Assembly (NCBI GenBank): GCA_045544835.1
Contig: JAZPZS010000056.1
Location: 1-29,006, forward strand
Direction of reading: 5' to 3'
Source of the DNA: UBA1189 sp045544835
Lineage (GTDB): Bacteria > Bacteroidota > Bacteroidia > Bacteroidales > Bacteroidaceae
Length of the DNA: 29,006 nt
Part shown: one piece after another, positions 1 to 5,376 of the stretch
How the letters are laid out: each line of letters begins with the position of its first letter
How positions within the stretch are numbered: position 1 is the stretch's first letter
The notes under the pieces: model-generated
Seen by the model: the letters and a program-made list of their open reading frames with translations, nothing else
The model's database searches: none
What the model was told of the DNA's origin: nothing
Program-made: the position numbers and the translations under genes

Positions 1-1
1 G

Positions 2-55
2 GAACTCGCGCTGGGCATCCAGTTCAAGCGCATCAGCTCCGAGGCGATGGCGTAA
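2..55 (+). CDS. C-terminal fragment of an unidentified protein (partial)
   Basis: Reading frame 2 is open from the window edge and ends with TAA at 53-55, giving 17 residues that end in SSEAMA. That is too short to identify by sequence. Genes for smalltalk-type mini-proteins, such as the one starting at 294, commonly follow HU-family DNA-binding protein genes in Bacteroidales, so an HU-like protein is a contextual guess only. The frame could also be a chance open frame at the window edge. Confidence 0.4.
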   Translation, partial: ELALGIQFKRISSEAMA

Positions 56-70
56 TTGCTCCAATTGCTA

Positions 71-136
71 AGGAGTTCAGGAGTCAGGAGTTCAGACGAT
101 AGCTTCGACTGATGATAACAGGGCTCCTGAACTCCT
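71..136. repeat. 13-bp perfect inverted repeat with further GAACTCCT words
   Basis: AGGAGTTCAGGAG at 71-83 is the exact reverse complement of CTCCTGAACTCCT at 124-136. Additional CTGAACTCCT words lie near 198 and 246, and AGGAGTTCAG also recurs at 87-96. The arms are about 40 bases apart, so this looks like a family of short dispersed words rather than a compact terminator. The gap between the fragment at 2-55 and the mini-protein at 294 is otherwise without a gene. Confidence 0.6.
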
Positions 137-293
137 AAATGAAAACCACAGATTACACGGATTAAACAGATTTATAATCAGCGAAAAGACACTTGTCTGA
201 ACTCCTGAAACGAAGTTCGACGCCCGTAGGGGCCAAAGTCAACTTCTGAACTCCTTAAAACTTAAAACTAAAAACTCAAAAACTTACGAACTT

Positions 294-398
294 ATGAACT
301 CAAAAACTCATTTCGACTGGGGCAAGTTGCTCAAAGTAATCATCGCAGTGCTCACCGCCATCGCTGGCACCCTTGGCGTGGCGAGCTGCATGTCCTGA
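294..398 (+). CDS. smalltalk-type mini-protein
   Basis: This is a 34-residue ORF beginning MNSKTHFDWGKLLK and continuing into one hydrophobic Ala/Gly/Val/Ile-rich segment (about residues 13-31) with a C-terminal SCMS. Length, the short polar start with a Trp, the K-rich turn and the hydrophobic tail fit the family that NCBI names smalltalk protein, found in Bacteroidales, often between an HU-like DNA-binding protein and an N-acetylmuramoyl-L-alanine amidase. No function is established to my knowledge. Here no amidase follows: the downstream DNA is repeats. ATG at 294 is the only sensible start. The leader is A-rich with no Shine-Dalgarno, as is usual in the phylum. Confidence 0.75.
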   Translation: MNSKTHFDWGKLLKVIIAVLTAIAGTLGVASCMS

Positions 399-405
399 GA
401 CTGCT

Positions 406-474
406 ATGGCTGACGTATTCATCCGCATATTGCGCGGCTTAGGGCTGCTTCTAGTCTCACTCATCCTTATGTGA
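406..474 (+). CDS. possible 22-residue hydrophobic peptide
   Basis: ATG at 406 opens seven bases after the mini-protein stop and runs 22 codons to TGA at 472-474, ending in a strongly hydrophobic segment (LRGLGLLLVSLILM). It could be a second tiny membrane peptide coupled to the mini-protein, the degenerate start of a lost gene, or chance. I recognise no family. Its only support is the tight spacing and the hydrophobicity. Confidence 0.2.
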   Translation: MADVFIRILRGLGLLLVSLILM

Positions 475-483
475 TGAGTGAGA

Positions 484-542
484 CACTCCTTTATGAAGCT
501 AAAGCTTCAGTCGTCGCAACCGACGCTATCATACCGCGTCGG
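484..542 (+). repeat. composite double-hairpin repeat, unit 1
   Basis: The unit reads CACTCCT (484-490), hairpin A with stem TGAAGC/GCTTCA (494-499 and 504-509) and TAAA loop, then GTCGCAA (513-519), then hairpin B with stem CCGACGC/GCGTCGG (520-526 and 536-542) and a 9-base loop. Units 2 (563-623) and 3 (821-881) have the same order with different stem sequences. A CTCATGCT word follows here at 544-551 and after unit 2 at 625-632, giving the first two units a period of about 80 bases. Confidence 0.75.
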
Positions 543-562
543 CACTCATGCTGATGTGACAC

Positions 563-623
563 CACTCCTCGGGGAGGGCTAAAGCCCTCCTTTGTCGCAA
601 GCAGCGCTAATGCTCCGCGCTGC
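563..623 (+). repeat. composite double-hairpin repeat, unit 2
   Basis: CACTCCT (563-569) is followed by hairpin A with stem GGAGGGC/GCCCTCC (573-579 and 584-590) and TAAA loop, GTCGCAA (594-600), and hairpin B with stem GCAGCGC/GCGCTGC (601-607 and 617-623) and a 9-base loop. The 31 bases at 594-624 recur exactly at 852-882. Hairpin A shares only the GC-TAAA-GC centre with unit 1, and the outer pairs change on both sides. Confidence 0.78.
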
Positions 624-651
624 CTCTCATGCTCATGTAGCGTGGGGGAGA

Positions 652-667
652 TGCTCCTTTATGAGCA
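652..667. repeat. short hairpin within the repeat field
   Basis: TGCTC (652-656) pairs with GAGCA (663-667) across a CTTTAT loop. A similar small hairpin, GCAC/GTGC with TCCTTT loop, lies at 782-795. Both contain the CTCCTTT word that begins the composite units, so they look like partial or decayed members of the same family. Confidence 0.45.
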
Positions 668-809
668 GGCACACTCCACGCCTTTGCGCCGGCCAGTGAA
701 AATATTGAAATAAATTTCATGTTTCTCGCTCGCTTGTTGTATCTTTATGGCGCGCCATGAAGATACTCTTTGCTGCAAGCAGCACTCCTTTGTGCCGATA
801 AACCTAATG

Positions 810-821
810 GTGCTAAAGCAC
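810..821. repeat. isolated hairpin A with TAAA loop (partial unit)
   Basis: GTGC (810-813), TAAA (814-817) and GCAC (818-821) form a perfect 4-bp stem with the same TAAA loop as units 1 and 2 but a third stem sequence. It is preceded by CACTCCT at 783-789 and a GATAAACCT word near 797, and lacks the GTCGCAA plus hairpin B half. It overlaps the start of unit 3 by one base. Confidence 0.5.
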
Positions 822-881
822 ACTCCTCTGGGGGAGATAAACCTCCCCTTCGTCGCAAGCAGCGCTAATGCTCCGCGCTGC
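821..881 (+). repeat. composite double-hairpin repeat, unit 3
   Basis: CACTCCT (821-827) is followed by hairpin A with stem GGGGAG/CTCCCC (831-836 and 843-848) and loop ATAAAC, GTCGCAA (852-858), and hairpin B GCAGCGC/GCGCTGC (859-865 and 875-881) with the same loop as unit 2. Immediately after, GTCGCAACCGACGC (883-896) starts another B-type element like the one in unit 1, but without its closing arm nearby. Confidence 0.78.
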
Positions 882-907
882 CGTCGCAACCGACGCCAAA
901 CCGAGAG

Positions 908-932
908 TATAGATAAGCTCGCTTAATCTATG
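908..932. repeat. imperfect hairpin GTATAGATAAGC / GCTTAATCTATGC
   Basis: The two arms are complementary apart from one bulged base and one G-T type pair, with a very short loop. It sits between the double-hairpin repeats and the promoter at 1012-1043, and looks like another intergenic repeat word rather than a terminator, because no T-run follows. Confidence 0.45.
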
Positions 933-964
933 CCGAGGTGCGAAGGAGGGAAACTTAAAGTTAA

Positions 965-985
965 CCGACGCTCATTTCGCGTCGG
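965..985. repeat. hairpin B copy CCGACGC / GCGTCGG
   Basis: This 7-bp perfect stem (965-971 and 979-985) with a TCATTTC loop has the same stem as hairpin B of unit 1 (520-542) but a different loop, and lacks the GTCGCAA leader. A GCGGGATAAAAAATAAAA tract follows, so it might act as a weak terminator, but no gene precedes it. Confidence 0.5.
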
Positions 986-1011
986 CGGGATAAAAAATAA
1001 AAACAATTTTA

Positions 1012-1043
1012 TTTTGTTCTCCTCTCGGCTTGTTGTATCTTTG
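1012..1043 (+). promoter_or_regulatory. Bacteroidota-type promoter for the YigZ-family gene
   Basis: TTTTG at 1012-1016 (-33 box) and TATCTTTG at 1036-1043 (-7 box, matching TAnnTTTG) are separated by 19 bases, the consensus spacing for the primary sigma factor of this phylum. Transcription would start around 1050, about 60 bases before the TTG start at 1113. Confidence 0.75.
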
Positions 1044-1112
1044 CTTTCGAATCAGTAGACATGGTTGCTTTATGTTTATAATTCATATTTAATAAATCAT
1101 AATTAAGTCAAC

Positions 1113-1724
1113 TTGGATACGTACAAGACGATAGTAGCGCCGTGCGAGGGTGTGTTCACCGAGAAGCGTAGCAAGTTTATTGCTATGGCATTCCCCGTTA
1201 CTACGCTGGAGCAGATCAAGGAGCACCTTGCCGAGTGTCAGAAGAGGTACTTCGACGCGCGGCACGTGTGCTATGCCTATATGCTGGGGCATGAGCGGAC
1301 GAACTTCCGCGCCAACGATAATGGCGAGCCGTCGGGCACGGCGGGGCGCCCCATTCTGGGGGCCATCAACAGCCGCGAGCTGACGGACATACTCGTCGTG
1401 GTGGTGCGCTACTTCGGCGGCATCAAGCTGGGCACGGGCGGACTCATCGTGGCCTACAAGGCGGCAGCAGCCGAGGCGCTGGACGTGGCCGAGGTGGTGG
1501 AGAAGACGGTGGACCTGACGCTGGACGTGATGTTTGAGTATCCGATGATGAACGAGGTGATGCGCATCGTCAAGGAGGAGGGGCCCACGGTGGTGGAGCA
1601 GGACTTCCAGATGGACTGCCGCATACGCCTGTCGATACGTGCATCGCGCATGCCTCGCCTGCGCGAACGCTATGAGCAGCTGGCGCTGGAGACGGGACGC
1701 ATCAGGATAGGCGAGGAGGAGTGA
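1113..1724 (+). CDS. yigZ: YigZ / IMPACT (UPF0029) family protein
   Basis: This 203-residue protein matches the bacterial YigZ family: the FTEKRSKFIA-type start, DARHVCYAYM, NDNGEPSGTAGRPIL and the glycine-rich VVVRYFGGIKLGTGGL block (about residues 95-110) are family hallmarks. The fold has an N-terminal IMPACT domain and a smaller C-terminal DUF1949-type domain. The biochemical role is uncertain; eukaryotic IMPACT/YIH1 regulates GCN2, and the bacterial members are usually treated as possible RNA or nucleotide-binding proteins. The start is TTG: an in-frame stop lies three codons upstream (1104-1106) and the next ATG would delete conserved residues, so TTG is effectively forced. The GH109-like gene begins 9 bases after its stop. 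Confidence 0.9.
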   Translation: MDTYKTIVAPCEGVFTEKRSKFIAMAFPVTTLEQIKEHLAECQKRYFDARHVCYAYMLGHERTNFRANDNGEPSGTAGRPILGAINSRELTDILVVVVRYFGGIKLGTGGLIVAYKAAAAEALDVAEVVEKTVDLTLDVMFEYPMMNEVMRIVKEEGPTVVEQDFQMDCRIRLSIRASRMPRLRERYEQLALETGRIRIGEEE

Positions 1725-1733
1725 AGGGAGATT

Positions 1734-2912
1734 ATGCCAATGAATGATTTTGCAATGAGAGATACACAAGTGTTGAAACTGGCCTGCACCCCGATACCTA
1801 CGGTGAGGATAGGCTTTATCGGACTGGGAAATCGCGGCATGGCAACCCTACGGCGATACCTGGTGATCGAGGGCGTTGACATCGTGGCGCTGTGCGACAT
1901 CAGCCCCGAAAACCTGTCGGCAGCAGGTGAACTGCTGGTCAGCGATGGACGGTACCACCCCGTGACGTACGGCGGTGCCGACGGATGGATGGAGCTGTGC
2001 CGCAACAGGGAAATCGACCTGGTATATGTATGTACCGACTGGCTCACGCATGCCCCTATGGCCTGCTATGCCATGGAGCAGGGCAAGCATGTGGCCATAG
2101 AGGTGCCAGCAGCGACCACGGTGGACGAGTGCTGGCAGCTGGTGAGGACGTCCGAACATACGCGCCGCCACTGCTTCATGCTGGAGAACTGCTGCTACGA
2201 CACGTTCCACCTGGCTGTGCTCACGATGGAGCGCAAGGGCCTGCTGGGGACGCTCACCCATCTGGAAGGGGCATACATCCATGACTTGCGCGACAAGTAC
2301 GATGCCGATGGACCCAAGGGGTGGATGTCCCGATTGTGTGGACAGCACAAGGGAAACCCCTACCCGACACACGGGATAGGACCCGTATGCCAGCTGCTGA
2401 ATATCCATCGCGGCGACAGGCTGGAGTCGCTGGTGTCGCTGACCCCGGCTGCGGATGTGCCTCACGATGTGTGCATCAACAACACGCTGATACGCACGGT
2501 CAAGGGCAAGACGATACTGCTGCAGTATGACGTCACCACACCTAGACCCTATAGCCGCATGCAGACGGTGTGCGGTACCCGCGGATTCGTGCAGAAGTAT
2601 CCTCGACGGTGCATCATGCTCGACGGCCAGCCGCCTGTGAAGGGCGACAGCGTGGAGCCTATCGTGGAGAGGTATACCGAGCATCACCTGGCCGAGATAC
2701 AAAGGGAGGGCCACCGCCTGCAGGTGCCCAATATCATGAACTATACGATGGACCGCAGGCTTATCCATTGCCTGCGCGAGGGACTGCCGCTGGACATTGA
2801 CGTGTACGACGCGGCAGAGTGGTCGTGCATAGCTGAGCTCAGCGAGCAGTCGGCACTACAGGGAGGTAAGCCGATGGAGATTCCTGACTTCACTTGCGGA
2901 CATTGGACATAG
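1734..2912 (+). CDS. GH109-type Gfo/Idh/MocA family glycosidase or oxidoreductase
   Basis: The 392-residue protein has an N-terminal Rossmann fold with FIGLGNRG at 28-35 and an AIEVPAA segment at 121-127, then ENCCYDTFHL (151-160) and HKGNPYPTHGIGPV (205-218). The NPYPTHG block is typical of GH109 alpha-N-acetylgalactosaminidases, which use tightly bound NAD in a transient oxidation-elimination mechanism; its His213 corresponds to the family's active-site His by motif. Characterised GH109 proteins usually carry an export signal and are longer. This one has none at any plausible start (1734, 1740 or 1755), so it is probably cytoplasmic. Substrate is not decidable, and a dehydrogenase role remains possible. 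A purine-rich AAGGGAG precedes the start. Confidence 0.8.
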   Translation: MPMNDFAMRDTQVLKLACTPIPTVRIGFIGLGNRGMATLRRYLVIEGVDIVALCDISPENLSAAGELLVSDGRYHPVTYGGADGWMELCRNREIDLVYVCTDWLTHAPMACYAMEQGKHVAIEVPAATTVDECWQLVRTSEHTRRHCFMLENCCYDTFHLAVLTMERKGLLGTLTHLEGAYIHDLRDKYDADGPKGWMSRLCGQHKGNPYPTHGIGPVCQLLNIHRGDRLESLVSLTPAADVPHDVCINNTLIRTVKGKTILLQYDVTTPRPYSRMQTVCGTRGFVQKYPRRCIMLDGQPPVKGDSVEPIVERYTEHHLAEIQREGHRLQVPNIMNYTMDRRLIHCLREGLPLDIDVYDAAEWSCIAELSEQSALQGGKPMEIPDFTCGHWT

Positions 2913-2920
2913 CATACAGT

Positions 2921-2940
2921 GACACACACACATATATATA
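2921..2940. repeat. short CA/TA dinucleotide run before the porin gene
   Basis: About ten dinucleotides, first mostly CA and then TA, lie between the GH109-like stop and the porin start. It is short and I see no clear -7 element after it. It could influence spacing or melting upstream of the start at 2957. Confidence 0.45.
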
Positions 2941-2956
2941 ATACTTATTGAATGAT

Positions 2957-4300
2957 ATGAAGAAGATTTTTCTTGCTAATCTGTTGGTGCTGATGGCCTT
3001 GACGGGCTATGCACAGGGAGAGAAGGCCGTCAAGGCCGAGGTGTACGGCTTCGTGCGTAACTACTTCACGTACGACTCGCGCAGCTGCGTGCAGTCCAAT
3101 GAGGGGCTCTTCAACATGCTGCCCAACGACATCAAGCCCGGGGCCAACCCCGATGAGGACCTCAACGCCATCCCCTCGGTGCGCTTCCTTTCCATCACGA
3201 CCCGCTTTGGCGTCAACGTCACGGGTCCCGAGATATGGGGCGCCAAGTCATCGGCCAAGTTTGAGTCGGACTTCTGCGGGGCCTCCAGCTCATCGGCCTT
3301 CAACCTCCGCATCCGTCAGGCATATACCAAATTGGCGTGGGAGAACAGCGACCTGCTGGTAGGCCAGACGTGGCACCCGATGTCGGGCGACCTCATGCCC
3401 GAGGTGTTCAGCTTGGCTACGGGAGCTCCGTTCAACCCCTTCAACCGCTCGCCGCAGGTGCGCTACAACTACTCTCCCCTCAAGGCGCTGACCTTCACGG
3501 CATCAGCCCTCTATCAGTTCCAGTATGGCTCGGTGGGGCTCGACGGCAAGACATCGAACACCTATTCGCGCAATGCACTCGTGCCTGAGCTCTTCGTCGG
3601 GATGACGGCCAAGGGCAAGCACCTATCGGGAGGCTTTGGCGTCAATGCATCGACCATCGCTCCACGTGTGGTGGCCAATGACAGGCTGGTCAATGAGCGC
3701 CTGACCAGCTACTCGGCCATGGCATTCGGCTCGCTCAAGGTGGCAGACCTCTCGGTGCGTGCCAAGGCAGTGTACGGACAGAATACCTCGCACATGCAGC
3801 AACCCACAGGATTCGGCGTTGTGGAGATTCTTGACAACGGTGCCTACAACTACGAGCCCATGCAGCTCGGCTCGGCATGGCTCACCATGATGTATGGCAA
3901 GAAGCTCCGCTACGGATTCTTTGCCGGATGGATGAAGAACTATGGCTCGGCAGGGGAGGACTTCATTACAAATGGTGTTGTTGGACAGAATAAGGATGGT
4001 AGCGATATCTATATGGTTGAGGTCGATAAGAAGATTCCTAATTCAGCCTTTGTGTCTCGTAATAATATTGATTATGCGAAGAACACTGGTATGGGGCAGG
4101 CATTCCGTTTCTCGCCCATCGTGACTTATAAAGTGGAGAACATGCAGATAGGTATAGAATATGAGCATACAGCAGTTGCTTACGGAAACTATAAGTTAAA
4201 TATGAATGAGTATCCTAAGAACTATACCGACGGTAAGGTGGGCGATACCCACTGGGTGGCCAACCATCGCATCTGCGTCATGGTGAAGTACGACTTCTAA
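2957..4300 (+). CDS. outer-membrane beta-barrel porin-like protein
   Basis: The protein is 447 residues when started at ATG 2957, giving MKKIF, a hydrophobic core and a YAQ cleavage site typical of Bacteroidota signal peptides; a longer reading would need a TTG at 2948. The rest alternates short amphipathic strands with aromatic residues (VYGFVRNYF, RFGVNVTG, LRIRQAYTKLAW, ASALYQFQYG) and ends in KYDF with C-terminal Phe, as in outer-membrane barrels. It resembles the DcaP-like porin group found in Bacteroidota. Substrate is unknown. The stop shares its last A with the ATG of ftcD (TAATG), implying translational coupling. Codons between about 3962 and 4215 are distinctly more A/T-ending than the rest of the gene. 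Confidence 0.75.
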   Translation: MKKIFLANLLVLMALTGYAQGEKAVKAEVYGFVRNYFTYDSRSCVQSNEGLFNMLPNDIKPGANPDEDLNAIPSVRFLSITTRFGVNVTGPEIWGAKSSAKFESDFCGASSSSAFNLRIRQAYTKLAWENSDLLVGQTWHPMSGDLMPEVFSLATGAPFNPFNRSPQVRYNYSPLKALTFTASALYQFQYGSVGLDGKTSNTYSRNALVPELFVGMTAKGKHLSGGFGVNASTIAPRVVANDRLVNERLTSYSAMAFGSLKVADLSVRAKAVYGQNTSHMQQPTGFGVVEILDNGAYNYEPMQLGSAWLTMMYGKKLRYGFFAGWMKNYGSAGEDFITNGVVGQNKDGSDIYMVEVDKKIPNSAFVSRNNIDYAKNTGMGQAFRFSPIVTYKVENMQIGIEYEHTAVAYGNYKLNMNEYPKNYTDGKVGDTHWVANHRICVMVKYDF

Positions 4301-5361
4301 TGGATACGTTTAACGCTCAGCTCCCAACGCTCAACTTGATTGAGTGCGTCCCCAACTTCAGTGAGGGACGCAACATCGAGAACATCAACGCCATTGCCGA
4401 GGCCATCACCTCGGTCGGTGGTGTTCGCGTATTGCATATCGACAGGGGAGAGGCTGCCAACCGTACGGTGATAACGTTCGTGGGCGAGGCCGATGCCGTG
4501 GTGGAGGCTGCCTACCGTATGGTGAAGCGTGCCGCTGAACTCATTGATATGCGCCACCATCAAGGCGAGCATCCACGCATAGGGGCTACCGACGTGCTTC
4601 CGCTCATCCCCTTGCGGAACATCACACTGGAGCAGTGTGCCGAACTGGCACGCGCACTGGCCGAGCGCATATACCGCGAACTCGGCATCCCTACCTATTG
4701 CTACGAGGCTGCAGCGCTGCTCCCCGAGCATGTGAACCTTGCCGATTGCCGCCGTGGCGAGTATGAGGGATTGGAGCATAAGATGCGCGATGCGGTGATG
4801 CGGCCCGACTTTGGCGGCGAGGACTACACCGCCCAGGCTGCCCGCTCGGGAGCCACGGTGGTGGGGGCACGCAACTTCCTGATTGCCGTGAACTTCAACC
4901 TCAATACCGCCTCGCGCGAGGTGGCCTCGGCCATTGCAGCCCGGGTGCGGGCCAGCGGCGAGGTGTGCCGCGATGCCGAGGGCAATGCCTTGCGCGATGC
5001 CGAGGGTAGGGTGGTGCGCCGCCCGGGGTTGCTACGTGGCTGCAAGGCCATAGGATGGTACATCGAGGAGTTTGGCTGTGCCCAGGTGTCGATGAATATC
5101 AACGACGTGGCGCTGTGTCCCATCCACGTGGCCTATGAGACCGTATGCAGGGTGGCTCGCGAGCTGGGTGCTGAGGTTACAGGTACCGAGCTCATCGGCC
5201 TTATTCCCGAGGACTGCATGGTTGAGGCTGGCCAGTACTTTGCAAAGAAGAGTGCCATCCCCTGTGAAGACAGGCGTCGTCTCGTGGAGATTGCCGTCAC
5301 TGCCATGCATATGGATGACCTCTGCCCCTTTGATATAGGGCAGAAGGTACTCGTCGTATAG
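4300..5361 (+). CDS. ftcD: glutamate formimidoyltransferase
   Basis: The 353-residue protein has ECVPNFSEGRN near the start (15-25), HHQGEHPRIGATDVLPLIPL (86-105, including the His of the HPRIGA motif where the family's catalytic His lies), GARNFLIAVNFNLNT and the C-terminal substrate-binding domain. It transfers the formimino group of N-formimino-L-glutamate to tetrahydrofolate, the last step of one histidine degradation route. It is the transferase alone, without the fused cyclodeaminase found in animals. No other hut gene is in the window. The start overlaps the porin stop. The first 12 residues (MDTFNAQLPTLN) are not family-like; a TTG at 4336 would start at the conserved region. An internal RDAEG duplication is at about 4970-5013. 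Confidence 0.93.
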   Translation: MDTFNAQLPTLNLIECVPNFSEGRNIENINAIAEAITSVGGVRVLHIDRGEAANRTVITFVGEADAVVEAAYRMVKRAAELIDMRHHQGEHPRIGATDVLPLIPLRNITLEQCAELARALAERIYRELGIPTYCYEAAALLPEHVNLADCRRGEYEGLEHKMRDAVMRPDFGGEDYTAQAARSGATVVGARNFLIAVNFNLNTASREVASAIAARVRASGEVCRDAEGNALRDAEGRVVRRPGLLRGCKAIGWYIEEFGCAQVSMNINDVALCPIHVAYETVCRVARELGAEVTGTELIGLIPEDCMVEAGQYFAKKSAIPCEDRRRLVEIAVTAMHMDDLCPFDIGQKVLVV

Positions 5362-5376
5362 GCGTCGCCTGCCGAG

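Noticed and set aside
747..758. 12-bp perfect palindrome ATGGCGCGCCAT
   Set aside because: It could be an operator, but a single short GC-rich palindrome inside a repeat field is expected by chance and no gene follows.
659..889. 76-codon minus-strand ORF in the repeat field
   Set aside because: It runs straight through the hairpin repeats, has no recognisable domain, and its composition follows the palindromic repeats.
1848..2768. 306-codon minus-strand ORF opposite the GH109-like gene
   Set aside because: It is antisense to a well-supported gene. High GC in third positions opens the opposite frame, and the translation is His/Arg/Gln-rich with no family motif.
2921..2940. CA/TA run as a phase-variation tract
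   Set aside because: It is mixed and short, lies outside a coding frame, and shows no promoter box whose spacing it would alter.
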